Notes: generated by a model not told the origin, from the letters alone. A DNA stretch of 64,000 bases from G963675935 sp963823895 (GCA_963823895.1 CAWGNG010000028.1:310001-374000), one strand, 5' to 3'; positions 1 through 9,761 are shown, counted from the first letter of the stretch. Made by a program: numbers and translations.

Positions 1-818
1 CAGCCGTGGTAGAAAATCTTCGCGTTGGTGTGCTGCTTGATCGTCGCGACGATCCGCGCCCAAAGCGGCTTGACCATCCGCCGGTAGATCGCCGGCGAAA
101 TGAAGGGCCCCTTCTGGCCGGTAAAATCGTCGGCTGTGAAGTGGATATCGATCAGATCGCCCACTTCCTTGAGAAAATACGTTTGCGCCGTGATGATCGT
201 GTCGGTCAGCCGTTCCAAAAACGCGGTGGCGAACTCGGGCTCGGCCACTAGGTCCATCAGCCCGTTCTCCATGCCGCGGACGCGAAGCAGTTGGTTGAAC
301 AGATCGTGTCCGCAGGGCGCCATCCCGAACAGCGCAAAGTTGGTCGTTTTTCGGAGTTGCAACGTCCGCTCGCGCAGGCCGCGGTAGCGTGCCGGGTCGG
401 CCGGGTCGGGCCAGCGCATCTTCCGCATCACCTCGATCGACGGCTCGCCGAGCGGAAACTCCTGCCAATCGTAGTAGAAGCCCCCCTTGGGACAGCGCAA
501 CGTCGCGCCGAAATCATCCTTGAACGAGCTGCTCCCGCCCGGCTCGTCCACGATTTGCAGCGGGCCGCTGGAGGGCGCACTCGCCAACACCGGAATCACA
601 TCGACGCCGAGCAGTTCCAGCACGTCGTCGTCCACCACCGCGATCTGCTGCGCCGCCTCCAATGTGCGGATTGGCACTTTGGGCAGCTTCAGATGATCGC
701 GCAATGCGGTATACGTCGACTTGGCGATCGACGTGACCACCGTCCCGCCCAGATCGATCGGCAGCCGGTCGGGCTCCTCGTGATTCAATGCGGTTGCGAC
801 GCGTTCTCGTGAGTTCAT
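1..818 (-). CDS. URO-D-family (uroporphyrinogen decarboxylase-like) protein, 3' part outside window
   Basis: Reading leftward from an ATG at 818 the frame stays open to the window edge (about 272 codons), so the gene is partial. It opens with MNSRERVATALNHEEPDR, the classic first line of URO-D-fold proteins that are not HemE but cobamide/corrinoid-type methyltransferase relatives, and contains PIDLGGTVVTSI. Known members act on methyl donors or are of unknown function, so the substrate cannot be named. It lies 45 bases behind a secreted glycosidase-like gene on the same strand and is probably the last visible gene of the operon starting at 8,437. A second URO-D-like gene occurs in the same operon. 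Confidence 0.8.
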   Translation of the reverse strand, partial: MNSRERVATALNHEEPDRLPIDLGGTVVTSIAKSTYTALRDHLKLPKVPIRTLEAAQQIAVVDDDVLELLGVDVIPVLASAPSSGPLQIVDEPGGSSSFKDDFGATLRCPKGGFYYDWQEFPLGEPSIEVMRKMRWPDPADPARYRGLRERTLQLRKTTNFALFGMAPCGHDLFNQLLRVRGMENGLMDLVAEPEFATAFLERLTDTIITAQTYFLKEVGDLIDIHFTADDFTGQKGPFISPAIYRRMVKPLWARIVATIKQHTNAKIFYHG

Positions 819-863
819 GGTTCGTTGACCTAATCTCGCTTGTGGTGTTTCGCTTCCATCGTC

Positions 864-3560
864 TCAGTATTGGCTCTGCACCGCGACCGTGCCCGTCACG
901 CCGTGCAAAGATATCACTTCCTTGGCCGGGTCGAAATCCGTCCAATCGTTGCCGTTGACGGTAACGCTCTTCATCGGCAGCCCCTGCGGATGCCGCAATC
1001 GCAGCAGCACCGTCTTGGGCGGATTGCGAGCCGGCATCTGCACCGTCGCCGCGACCTTGCCATGATCCGCGTCGGAGACGATTTCGTAGGCGACCGTGCC
1101 GAAATCGGTGGGGGCGTTCTTCACGCAGATCTTCTTCCCTTGCTCCAGCCATGCCCGCGGAGTGGCCTGCGCCAGCCGCAAGACGTCCCCATCTTCGCTG
1201 ACCAGCATCTTTCGGAACCGGTCGAGGAACACCGCTTCTTCAAAGGTCTTGTCGTAGCACTCCTGCGCGGCGGTGTGTTCGCGGAAGTGCCAATTGCTGC
1301 CGGGAAGAACCACAATCGCGTACTGGTTCAACCAGGTCCGCAGGAAGCACGCCGGATCATCTCCGAGCAAATGCAGATAGGCGGTGCGTTCGTGGCCGCA
1401 CTGATAGTACCAGCCCGAGCGGCTGAACCAGTCCCTTTGCGGATCGTAGTCCTTGAAAGCCAGGTAGATTTTGAAGTTCTCCGATAGTAGCCGATCTTCC
1501 AAAACGTCGATGAGGCCCTGGATTCGTGGATCGCTCAGCGGCAGCAGCCCGAAGAAGGGGAGTTCCTCGCCGCCGAGGACGACGTCGGCGTACAGGCCCG
1601 GAGTGTGCATGGGCATGCCGTAGACCTCGGCGCCGAAATAGGCGGGCAAGAACCGGCTGGCCGTCCCGCGGATGTACGGCGCCGTGGGCAGGAATGAGTG
1701 ATACGTGCCGTCGCGGACGCGGATTACCGGGGAGAGCGTCAAGGACTTTTCCACCGCCGCCAGCAGAGCCTTGCGATAGTCCTCGGCCTCGCGGGCGAAG
1801 CGCCGCCCCGCTTCGGGATCGACCTGGGCGATCACTTCCGCATGTTCCTGCAACGCGCGGCAGAAGGAGGCGTTCGATCGGTACCAGGACCGCCAAATCC
1901 GATTGTCCCAAGTGTTGTGCGGCGGCAGAAGCCCGTCGGCCCAGAGCTTCTCATGCCCCGGGATCGCCGCCGAATACTGTTTTCGTTGTTGGATCATCCA
2001 TTCGGCGTTGGCATTGAGCTTCGCGGCGTTGCTGGCGAGCCACTGCTTGTCCCGCGTCAGGCGGTAATGCTCCAACATGGCAAGGTGGATCATGCTCACC
2101 CCGCCGCCGTGCGCCCCGTCCCAGTCGATGCCGGAGAAGAAATGGGCAGGGCCGCCGGTCCAAAGTCCATCCGGCAGCGGCACAGGCTTCTCGCACCGAT
2201 CGAGCCACATCTCGTAGCCGTCTCGGGCTTCACGGTGCAGACCCATCCAATCGAGCACGCGCAGGTACATGTGCGTTTCCAGGGCCAGGGCGTCGTAGGG
2301 GGGATCGCGGAACCGCCACTTGCCGCGCGCGTCTTTCTTCTGGTCGCGGAGCATGTTGGTCGCGCCGATCTTCCAGGCCGCCGTCAGTTGCGGCTCGGGC
2401 ACTTCGACCGTCATCGGCGACGAGACCGTCTGCTGCGGAAACAGCGGGTATTTCCCCTGAAACTCCGGATGGACCGCCCGCATTACGTTGGCCCAACTCT
2501 GCTCGGGCCGGGCATGAATCTGCTGGCGCAGCGTCTTCAGCCCCTTGGCTTGAAGTTCCTTGCGAAATCCGTCGGCGGTAATCGTAAGGAAGTCGGACGT
2601 CTTCTCCACGAAGAAACCATACTCGGGGGCCAAGATCGGGCCCTTTTCCAAGTCGGCCGGCAGAAAGGAAAAACTCCCCGACTTCGTCCGCACGGTAACG
2701 ATCGTGCGATTGACGTCCTCGATCTTCGCTTGCCCCGGCCAGACCGGCGTGTCGTGGTAGCCGATATAGAGTAGTTGAAAACCAACTCCCCGCCGCGACT
2801 TGCCGCCGCGAGACTGCCAGGCGTTGACTCCGGTCTGCCGAGTTGTTTGATCGTCCGCCAACGGCGCCACCTTGCCGACGATCCCGTTGTAAGCCTCGAT
2901 CGAGCCGCTGAAGTCCTTCTGTTGCGTGCCTTCCTGGAACCCCCACTCGACGATGACCTTCAGCGAATCCCAAGTCTCCGGCGCGAGAACGCGAACCGTC
3001 GGCACGTCGAACGCATCGGGCGATTTGCTGCCGCCTTTCACGGCGACAACCAGATTATCCAGCGCGGCCTCGTTCGACAGAGCATCGAGCGTGTAGGTGT
3101 ATCGGCGTCCATCGGCCGATACCGACGGCGGCTTGGACTGGTGCAATTTGACCCCTTCGCCCGACCGGCACCACCAACTCGCGCTGTGGTCCTCGGGAAA
3201 CCAGCGCAGACTGATCCGGTCGGGCTTGGGAATCGACGCGGCGGCAACCGGCCATTCCAGCACCACCTGTTTCACCGGCCGCGGCTCCTCCCAGAGCAGC
3301 CCGCACAGCGTTTCGGCCTTCACGTGTCCAAGTGCGCTGAAGAGAAAGCTGCTCTCCGGCGGATTCTCTGTGGCGGGACGATTCGCGCGAAACTGATAGG
3401 CGTAAGGGGCAATGTCGGCAGGCTCGCCGAACAGCTTGTCCAAGGCCGTTGACTCCCAACCCCCGGCGACCAACGCCTGACTCGAAACAGCGAAACAGAA
3501 CAACGCCGCCAGGAGATGAATTCTGATTGGCCTCATCGAAAAACTCACGGTTGTCGACAT
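864..3560 (-). CDS. Exported six-hairpin glycosidase-like protein (paralogue 1)
   Basis: About 898 residues. An N-terminal signal sequence (hydrophobic run IHLLAALFCFAVSSQA) indicates export. The central 400 residues are helix-rich with Trp/Tyr/His-laden segments typical of alpha/alpha six-hairpin glycosidases. The C-terminal 90 residues form a beta-rich tail ending KSVTVNGNDWTDFDP, as in the C-terminal domain of rhamnosidase-like enzymes. Enzyme class is inference; no diagnostic catalytic pair was assigned. GTG 3,575, ATG 3,560 and ATG 3,536 are all possible starts and all keep the signal peptide. It is clearly paralogous to the next gene upstream, which shares KSGSF, DLEKGPILAPE and WLEQGKKI blocks. 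Likely role: degradation of a complex polysaccharide outside the cytoplasm. Confidence 0.75.
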   Translation of the reverse strand: MSTTVSFSMRPIRIHLLAALFCFAVSSQALVAGGWESTALDKLFGEPADIAPYAYQFRANRPATENPPESSFLFSALGHVKAETLCGLLWEEPRPVKQVVLEWPVAAASIPKPDRISLRWFPEDHSASWWCRSGEGVKLHQSKPPSVSADGRRYTYTLDALSNEAALDNLVVAVKGGSKSPDAFDVPTVRVLAPETWDSLKVIVEWGFQEGTQQKDFSGSIEAYNGIVGKVAPLADDQTTRQTGVNAWQSRGGKSRRGVGFQLLYIGYHDTPVWPGQAKIEDVNRTIVTVRTKSGSFSFLPADLEKGPILAPEYGFFVEKTSDFLTITADGFRKELQAKGLKTLRQQIHARPEQSWANVMRAVHPEFQGKYPLFPQQTVSSPMTVEVPEPQLTAAWKIGATNMLRDQKKDARGKWRFRDPPYDALALETHMYLRVLDWMGLHREARDGYEMWLDRCEKPVPLPDGLWTGGPAHFFSGIDWDGAHGGGVSMIHLAMLEHYRLTRDKQWLASNAAKLNANAEWMIQQRKQYSAAIPGHEKLWADGLLPPHNTWDNRIWRSWYRSNASFCRALQEHAEVIAQVDPEAGRRFAREAEDYRKALLAAVEKSLTLSPVIRVRDGTYHSFLPTAPYIRGTASRFLPAYFGAEVYGMPMHTPGLYADVVLGGEELPFFGLLPLSDPRIQGLIDVLEDRLLSENFKIYLAFKDYDPQRDWFSRSGWYYQCGHERTAYLHLLGDDPACFLRTWLNQYAIVVLPGSNWHFREHTAAQECYDKTFEEAVFLDRFRKMLVSEDGDVLRLAQATPRAWLEQGKKICVKNAPTDFGTVAYEIVSDADHGKVAATVQMPARNPPKTVLLRLRHPQGLPMKSVTVNGNDWTDFDPAKEVISLHGVTGTVAVQSQY

Positions 3561-3649
3561 GTGGAATGCAATCACTGTAAAACGATTGTTTGCAGGCTCA
3601 AGCCAGCAGACTAAGTTGATTGTGGACCGATTCCCATTCCGCTCGGCCC

Positions 3650-6505
3650 TCAGTAATGCCCCTCCACCTTGACAGTTCCCTTGACGCCGTGCAAGGAAAT
3701 TACTTCCTTGACCGGGTCGAAGTCCGTCCAGACGTTCCCGTTGACGGTTACGCTCTTGATCGGCGACGCCTTCGGATGTCGGAACCGCAGCAGCGCCACC
3801 TTGGGCGGCTTGCGAGACGGCATCTTGACCGTGGCCGTGATCTTCATGTTATCAACGTCGGAAATGATCTCATAGACGACCGTGCCGAAGTAGGTCGGGG
3901 CATTCTTGACCGAAATCTTCTTCCCCTGTTCAAGCCAATACCGAGGCGTCGCCTTCGCCAACCACAGTGCGTTGTCGTCCTCCCACACCAGCAGTGAACG
4001 AAACTGTTCCATGAAGTACGATAACGCGTGGCCGTTGAGGATACTTCGGTACTCGCCTTTTCGATACGCTTCCATCAGCCCCGGGTTCTCATGGTTCATG
4101 AAATGTTCGAGGTAATAATAGTGCGGAGAAGGCATCGCGAAGGCGGCGTAATTGTTCACCCACTGCCGCAGAAAACTCGAAATCTCGTCGCGGCGCAGAT
4201 AAACGTTGGCCAAATAGCTATAGCCCAATTGCGACGACTCGCCGCCCCAGAACCAGTTTTCCGTGGGCGAAAGCCCTCTTTCCCGCCGTTTTCCGCTGAG
4301 GTACTGATAACGGTTGGTGCCGAACACATAGGTGGGATTGAGCAACATCACGTCTTCGAGCACATCCAGATGCCCGTCCAGGCGGATGTCGTCCGCGGCG
4401 GGAATCCGCGCGGAATCGACCAACTCCAAGGACCAGTCGTCGTCCGTCATGGCGATCTGGACCACTTGCCCGATGGAAGGGCCGCGGATGTAAAAGATGG
4501 GCGGAATATAGGAACGATACGTGCCGCTGCGGACCTTCATCACCGGCGCAAGCGTGATCGCCCGGTCCACGGCCTTTTCGAGAGCTTTGTGATACTGCTG
4601 GGCCTCCTCAAGGTATTTCCCGGCGTTCTCGGGATCAACCTGCCGCATGGCCTCGGCAAAGCGTCGCAATCCCTGACAATACCAGGCGTCGATATTCACG
4701 TACCATTTCCATTCGCTTCGCCCCCAGGCACAGTCGGCGATGTGTTGCGGCGGCTGAAGTCCCGCGACCCGGAGATCATCCCGGTTGGGAACATTGTTCA
4801 TGTACAGCTTTCTCTGACGAATGATCCACTCCGCCGCCGCCTGCATCCGCCATTGGTTCTTTTTGAACCACTTTGCGTCGCCGGTGAGGAAGTAGTGTTC
4901 CGCGAGATCGAACAGAATCCTGCCGGTCCCGCCGTTGTGGACGAGTTCGTAGGTATCATAGCCAGGGCAATCGATGACCGCCGTCTCGTGAAATAGCTTG
5001 CCGATACAGAAATTGCCCGTCCCATCGTTGAAATCGCCGTCGGACGGCGTGCCGGGCCGTTGCAGAAAGCTGTCCAGCCAATTGGCTGCCACATCGTGCA
5101 GGCCCACGGCGTCCATCGCGTGAATCGGTCGCGGCGCTTCGAGCGCGAGGTTCATGTAGGTGAGTTCGCCGTTTTTTAATTGCGATGCGCCCATCCGCCA
5201 GGCGTCCTGCCAACGCTTCTCGGACAGTGCCACCTGCATCGGCGGATCGGCCGCCTGCTCGTACGGCGGCAACGGCGTGTTGGGCGGCAACAGCGGCAGC
5301 TTGATTTCCCGCATCGCTTCCTCCCATGTCGCCTCAGGATGCTCGCGCGTCATTTCGCGAATACTCTTTGCGTTCGCGGCCGCCAATTCCGCCGCCAATT
5401 CCCGGGCGTTCTTGCCGCTGCCCGCCTTGGCCGCGAAGAAACCGAATTCCGGCGCGAGGATCGGGCCCTTCTCCAGGTCGCGCAGCAGGAACGTGAAACT
5501 GCCCGACTTGGTCCAGACCGTGATCCGCGTGTCGCGCGGATGGCCGTAGGGATACGTCGGCATGTTCCTGACGAACTCGTCCGCCGGCCGAATGTAGAGC
5601 AGCGGCACGGCGATACCGCGACGGCCACCGCCGCCGGCCTGCGATTTCCAGGCATTCCGCCCCTCGATCAGCGTGCCGGAATCGCCGGGCAAAGCCGCGG
5701 CTTCGCCGGCGAGACCGAAGAACCCCTCCACTCGGCCGTCGTAGTCGGCCCGGTGCATTCCGGTCTTGAATCCCCACTCGATCTCCACGTCCATCCGCTT
5801 CCAGACTTCCGGACCGTAGGCCAGGATTTGTGGAACGCCGCACTTCGCTTCCTCGGCAGCCTGCACAAATACCGCCACCATGTCCACGCCGTCCCAGTCG
5901 CCCCGATAAACCCAGGTCGAACCGTCGGCGGAGATTTCGGGCTTGACGGTCACCTGCTGATCCGATTGCCAACCGAACCAGCCGTACCATGAGGGATACA
6001 CGCGAAAGTCGACGCTTTGCAGCGGCGGCGCCGGCCGATCCTTTTTCGGCCAGTGCAGTTCCAACCGATTCAAGTGCATGCGTCCTTCCCAGAGCAACGC
6101 GGATGTCAAAACACCGCCAGCCGCCGGCAACATCTTGCCGCACTCCCAGACGTCCTGTTTTGGCAGCAACTGCCAATCGGTTTCCAGCTTCGGCCACGGT
6201 ATTCCCGTTTTGTCGTTGCCTTGCGAGAGCAAGAGGTTGACCGGCCGGTATGCCCGATCGAGCCGTTCCAGCCGTCGGAGAATGAAGCAAGCCTCCGGCT
6301 GTTTCTGCACGTTCTGATCGGCCCGATAGGCATACGCCCACGCCGACAATTCCGCCGGTTGGCCCACGAGCTTGGCCAAATCCGGCTTCCCCTCGGCGGC
6401 GACGCCCGGCACGACGGCGAGCGACGACAGCATTGCGATCGCGCAGAGGTGCTGCCTCCACCGCTTGCACGTCTTCAGCTTGTTCGTTCGGTTGCTGTCG
6501 CTCAT
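3650..6505 (-). CDS. Exported six-hairpin glycosidase-like protein (paralogue 2)
   Basis: 951 residues, beginning MSDSNRTNKLKTCKRWRQ followed by a hydrophobic signal segment and an AAEG cleavage-like site. It shares architecture and many blocks with the 864-3,560 gene: the DLEKGPILAPE.GFF block, helical core, and a C-terminus nearly identical over the last 80 residues. The two are therefore a tandem duplication. Its ATG lies one base after the stop of the upstream URO-D-like gene, implying translational coupling. Probably a secreted or periplasmic glycosidase; substrate unknown. Divergence in the first 200 residues (extra WPKLETDW region) suggests different substrate handling. Confidence 0.75.
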   Translation of the reverse strand: MSDSNRTNKLKTCKRWRQHLCAIAMLSSLAVVPGVAAEGKPDLAKLVGQPAELSAWAYAYRADQNVQKQPEACFILRRLERLDRAYRPVNLLLSQGNDKTGIPWPKLETDWQLLPKQDVWECGKMLPAAGGVLTSALLWEGRMHLNRLELHWPKKDRPAPPLQSVDFRVYPSWYGWFGWQSDQQVTVKPEISADGSTWVYRGDWDGVDMVAVFVQAAEEAKCGVPQILAYGPEVWKRMDVEIEWGFKTGMHRADYDGRVEGFFGLAGEAAALPGDSGTLIEGRNAWKSQAGGGGRRGIAVPLLYIRPADEFVRNMPTYPYGHPRDTRITVWTKSGSFTFLLRDLEKGPILAPEFGFFAAKAGSGKNARELAAELAAANAKSIREMTREHPEATWEEAMREIKLPLLPPNTPLPPYEQAADPPMQVALSEKRWQDAWRMGASQLKNGELTYMNLALEAPRPIHAMDAVGLHDVAANWLDSFLQRPGTPSDGDFNDGTGNFCIGKLFHETAVIDCPGYDTYELVHNGGTGRILFDLAEHYFLTGDAKWFKKNQWRMQAAAEWIIRQRKLYMNNVPNRDDLRVAGLQPPQHIADCAWGRSEWKWYVNIDAWYCQGLRRFAEAMRQVDPENAGKYLEEAQQYHKALEKAVDRAITLAPVMKVRSGTYRSYIPPIFYIRGPSIGQVVQIAMTDDDWSLELVDSARIPAADDIRLDGHLDVLEDVMLLNPTYVFGTNRYQYLSGKRRERGLSPTENWFWGGESSQLGYSYLANVYLRRDEISSFLRQWVNNYAAFAMPSPHYYYLEHFMNHENPGLMEAYRKGEYRSILNGHALSYFMEQFRSLLVWEDDNALWLAKATPRYWLEQGKKISVKNAPTYFGTVVYEIISDVDNMKITATVKMPSRKPPKVALLRFRHPKASPIKSVTVNGNVWTDFDPVKEVISLHGVKGTVKVEGHY

Positions 6506-6506
6506 G

Positions 6507-7628
6507 CTATCCCTTCGTGCTTTGAACGATTGGTTGCAGACTCAAGCCCACGGGACTGAGTTCAGTTTCGACCAGTTTCCATTCTTCCGGGCTGAATTCG
6601 CCCCAGAGCAACAGCGGCCGGCCCGCGGCTTGAATCTTCTTGAACGTGCCGATCAACTCGCGAACCGGCGGCCCCATGCCGCGGTGATCGACGTTGATCT
6701 GCAAAACGTCGAAGCAGTCGTCCTCCAATAGAATATCAACCGGATAGAGACATGCCGAGTGGAGGTGGATGAAGTTCACCTCGGCCGCGTCGAGGCCGAT
6801 CCGCAGGGCCGGCTGCAGAAACTCGCGGAAGATCGATGGATTGAGCACCGCCGCCGAGTCTTCCTGGTGATAGGCCACGCTCCGCCGCGCGCAGACGATG
6901 CTTGGATATCCGCCGGCCGCGTGGATTCCGTTCCAATCGGGAATCGCCGCCAGAAGACGCGCGACCACCGCCAGCCGCGTCCGCGCGCACAACTCCAGCA
7001 AGTCCCGCAATGCCGCCGGTGCATCGAAGAACCCGGTGACGTAGCTCATTTCGCCCAACATCGCCGCGGCCCCATCGCCGGGCCCGCGCAGCAGCGGCGG
7101 ACAGACCGGAAAGCGTCCCGCCGCGAAATCGACCAGCTCCCGCGTGAAGCGAAGCAGCGCTGCCAGCCACGCATTCGCGTCGAGATCAACCCCTGTTGGG
7201 GCGGCAGTTGCACTGCCGCCCCCGTTCGAGAGACGAGGGATGGCAGTGCAACTGCCATCCCAACGTGCGGCGTCGAGGCATGTCAAGCACCGTTTGGCAC
7301 AGCAATTGGCCGTGGCCACCGTGACCGGGCAGCCCATGATCGCTTCCAGCCACGGAATGCCCCAGTATGCCGATCCGACGTAGCCGAAATCGCCGTCGCT
7401 GTTCCGCCGCGATTCGTACAGCCGCTGGTAATCATCGGCGAACGGGGCGAAGGAGACCTCCTCGGCGTGCAAAGTTGCACCAATTCGCCAGTGTGCCGTG
7501 CCGGATGGAAACTGTTCGGCCGGATAATAGCCCGAGTTCCAAGGGCCGATCAAAGGACGATCGACCGGCCGACGTTCCAGGAACGCCTCGTGCCGATCCA
7601 TTCGCTGCTCCCACGTCTCGGTCAGCAT
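6507..7628 (-). CDS. URO-D-like protein with in-frame palindromic repeat insert
   Basis: About 373 residues from the ATG at 7,628 (an ATG at 7,655, overlapping the upstream stop, is possible). The family is suggested by GYYPAEQFPSG-like N-terminal segments, the C-terminal INVDHRGMGPPVRELI and LLLWGEFSPEEW segments, and its sister gene at 1-818. Role is probably a methyltransferase-like reaction on a catabolic intermediate (inference). Between residues about 110 and 150 the protein contains a low-complexity stretch (SNGGGSATAAPTG) that exactly corresponds to a palindromic DNA repeat at 7,195-7,264. The reading frame survives the insert. Confidence 0.65.
   Translation of the reverse strand: MLTETWEQRMDRHEAFLERRPVDRPLIGPWNSGYYPAEQFPSGTAHWRIGATLHAEEVSFAPFADDYQRLYESRRNSDGDFGYVGSAYWGIPWLEAIMGCPVTVATANCCAKRCLTCLDAARWDGSCTAIPRLSNGGGSATAAPTGVDLDANAWLAALLRFTRELVDFAAGRFPVCPPLLRGPGDGAAAMLGEMSYVTGFFDAPAALRDLLELCARTRLAVVARLLAAIPDWNGIHAAGGYPSIVCARRSVAYHQEDSAAVLNPSIFREFLQPALRIGLDAAEVNFIHLHSACLYPVDILLEDDCFDVLQINVDHRGMGPPVRELIGTFKKIQAAGRPLLLWGEFSPEEWKLVETELSPVGLSLQPIVQSTKG
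7195..7264. repeat. Palindromic repeat inside coding sequence
   Basis: Left arm 7,195-7,222 and right arm 7,237-7,264 are inverted copies (core GGCAGTTGCACTGCC with GGGG/GGGA flanks) separated by about 14 bases. Two mismatches separate the arms. It resembles the dispersed intergenic palindromes at 8,613-8,676 and 17,028-17,094 in organisation but not in sequence. Confidence 0.8.
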
Positions 7629-7639
7629 GGAAACGCCAA

Positions 7640-8437
7640 TTATTCCGGTTTCCATTCAATCGGGCAGGTGGCCGCGGCGCCGCCGTCGACCGGCAGCACC
7701 AGCCCGGTGATCATCGACGACGCCTCGCTCGCCAGAAAGACGATCGGCCCGATCAACTCGTGCGGCCGTCCGATGCGGTGCATCGGCAGCTTGGTCATCA
7801 CCTGGTCCATGAAGTGCTTGTTGGCAAAAATGCTCGTGGCGTTCATGTCGGTCTGAAACCAACATGGGGCGACGGCGTTGACGCGAATCCCCCGGTCGCC
7901 CCACTCGCAGGCCAATTCCTTGGTGAGCGCGGCGATCGCCCCCTTGGTCGAACTGTAGGCGGCGTTTCCGCGGCCGGTGCCCAAAAAGCCGCCGCCGAGG
8001 GCCGACATGTTCACCATCGTGCCGCCCCCGTCGGCCAGCATCCAGCGGCCGACCTCCTTGCACATCCAAAAGGTGCCGAAATAGTTGACCTCGGTGAGCC
8101 GCCGCACGGTGGCCGCGTCGATTTCGGTCGTGGGGACTCGGGCGGTGATGCCGGCGATGTTCACGAGGATGTCGATTCGGCCGAAGTCGCGATGAATCTG
8201 CTCGACCGTCGCACGCACGGCCGCCTCGTCGGCCACGTCGCAGCCGTAGGCGATCGCGCGACGGCCCAGGGCCGTGATCTCGCCGACGGCACCGCCGCAG
8301 CGCTCGCGGTCAAGGTCGATCGCGGCCACGTCGGCCCCATACCTGGCAAGCCCGACTGCGGCCGCCCTGCCAAGCCCCCGCGCGGCCCCCGTGACCACGC
8401 TAATCTTCCCGCTCAGGTCAAAAAGGTTGGCGTTCAT
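7640..8437 (-). CDS. SDR-family NAD(P)-dependent dehydrogenase
   Basis: 265 residues, normal length for a classical short-chain dehydrogenase. It shows the cofactor motif TGAARGLG near residue 17, the NIAG motif in place of NNAG, the catalytic Tyr-Lys in YSSTKGA, and the usual C-terminal LPVDGG. Likely oxidises or reduces a sugar or polyol. It is the first gene of a leftward operon and its 3' end overlaps or abuts the URO-D-like gene, placing it in the same catabolic pathway as the exported glycosidase-like proteins. Confidence 0.9.
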   Translation of the reverse strand: MNANLFDLSGKISVVTGAARGLGRAAAVGLARYGADVAAIDLDRERCGGAVGEITALGRRAIAYGCDVADEAAVRATVEQIHRDFGRIDILVNIAGITARVPTTEIDAATVRRLTEVNYFGTFWMCKEVGRWMLADGGGTMVNMSALGGGFLGTGRGNAAYSSTKGAIAALTKELACEWGDRGIRVNAVAPCWFQTDMNATSIFANKHFMDQVMTKLPMHRIGRPHELIGPIVFLASEASSMITGLVLPVDGGAAATCPIEWKPE

Positions 8438-8612
8438 GGTCGTTTAGCAGCCGCCGGTACGGCGGCTCGGAAGTGCGAGAAACGTTGCGCCGCCGTGCCG
8501 GCGGTCGCAAGAGCCGTCATTCCCAATGAGCATGTTACCAGAGTCGAAAACAAGAGTCGTCTCGTTTTCCGGCCACTCGTCTCTCGAAAAATGACAAACT
8601 GCGCCGGCCGGC

Positions 8613-8676
8613 GGGGCAGACATTCTTGTCTGCCGATGTGCCGCCCGTTCTTGTGGCAGACAGGAATGTCTGCCCC
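8613..8676. repeat. Dispersed palindrome, copy 1
   Basis: Inverted arms GGGGCAGACATTCTTGTCTG and its complement-like partner (8,613-8,634 and 8,655-8,676). The same palindrome recurs at 17,028-17,094 with shared outer flanks (ccaccNcggtgaga). It lies between mreB and the SDR operon and may act as a terminator or REP-type element. Confidence 0.8.
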
Positions 8677-8696
8677 ACCGCGGTGAGAAATACGGC

Positions 8697-9746
8697 CTAC
8701 ACGTCCTCTTCGCTCGATTGTAGCCAGCGCCGCCACTGGCGAAAATGCTCCATGCAAATCAACAGCCCTTGGGCCACGGCCGTCAGCGGCTCGGCCGCAA
8801 TGCGAACCGGCAAGCCGGTCTGCTCGTTGACGAAGCGGTCGATCCGCCGCAACAGCGATCCGCCGCCGCAAAGCACCAGACCGTTATCGACCAGATCGGC
8901 GGCCAGATCGGGGCTGCAATGGTCGAGCGTCAGCTTGATCGCCTCGATGATCTCCTGCAAGGGCTCGGCCAGCGCCTGGCGGACTTCCTCGCTGGTGACG
9001 GCCGCCCGCCGCGGCAGCCCGCTGACGGTGTCGATGCCGCTGAGTTCGATCGTGCGTTCTTCCTCCAACGGATACGCGCTGCCGATGTCGATCTTCAGCC
9101 GCTCGGCCGCCGACAGGCCGACGCGAAGATTGAAGTGGCGGCGGAGGTAATCGACGATCGCCTGGTCCATGCGATCGCCGCCGGTGCGGACCGATTGGGC
9201 GGCCACGGTGTCGGCCAGGCTCATCACCGCCACCTCCGTCGTGCCGCCGCCGATGTCGCAGACCATGCTGGCCGTCGGCTCAGCGATGGGCAGCCCGACG
9301 CCGATCGCCGCGGCCTTCGCCTCGGGCATCACCCACACCTGGCCCGCGCCGGCGCGGTGAACGCTATTGAACACCGCCCGCTTCTCGACCGGCGTAATGC
9401 AGCCGGGAATGCCGACCAGCAGCCGCGGCCGCAGCCGCCAGCCCGGCCGCTCGGCCTTCCGCAGGAAATACCGCAGCATCGCCTCGCAGAGCTCGAAATC
9501 AGTGATGACCCCGTTTCGCAGCGGGCGGACGACGGAGATCGAATCGGGCGTTCGGCCCTCCATCTGCTTGGCCAAATGGCCCACCGTGCAGCCGCCCGAG
9601 AGGATCTTGCCCGTCGCCTGCTGCACCGCGACCACCGAGGGCTCGTTGAGCACCAGCCCCTCGCCGACGAAGCAGACCAACGTATTTGCCGTTCCCAGAT
9701 CAACGGCCAGGTCGTGGCGGAAGTGACTCAGCAGATTTTCGAGCAT
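8697..9746 (-). CDS. mreB: Rod-shape-determining actin homologue MreB
   Basis: 349 residues, standard MreB length. Actin-fold signatures are all present: phosphate-1 loop AVDLGTANTLV at residues 15-25, phosphate-2 CDIGGGTTEVAV near 165, the adenosine motif LCGGGSLL near 298, and the family block RPLRNGVITDFE. MreB polymerises under the cytoplasmic membrane and organises cell-wall synthesis. No mreC/mreD follow; instead two TM/coiled-coil genes lie immediately upstream on the same strand, suggesting a planctomycete-specific arrangement. Confidence 0.95.
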   Translation of the reverse strand: MLENLLSHFRHDLAVDLGTANTLVCFVGEGLVLNEPSVVAVQQATGKILSGGCTVGHLAKQMEGRTPDSISVVRPLRNGVITDFELCEAMLRYFLRKAERPGWRLRPRLLVGIPGCITPVEKRAVFNSVHRAGAGQVWVMPEAKAAAIGVGLPIAEPTASMVCDIGGGTTEVAVMSLADTVAAQSVRTGGDRMDQAIVDYLRRHFNLRVGLSAAERLKIDIGSAYPLEEERTIELSGIDTVSGLPRRAAVTSEEVRQALAEPLQEIIEAIKLTLDHCSPDLAADLVDNGLVLCGGGSLLRRIDRFVNEQTGLPVRIAAEPLTAVAQGLLICMEHFRQWRRWLQSSEEDV

Positions 9747-9761
9747 CCTTGCTCTCTGGGG

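Noticed and set aside
1698..2774. 358-codon rightward ORF
   Set aside because: Antisense to the exported glycosidase-like gene.
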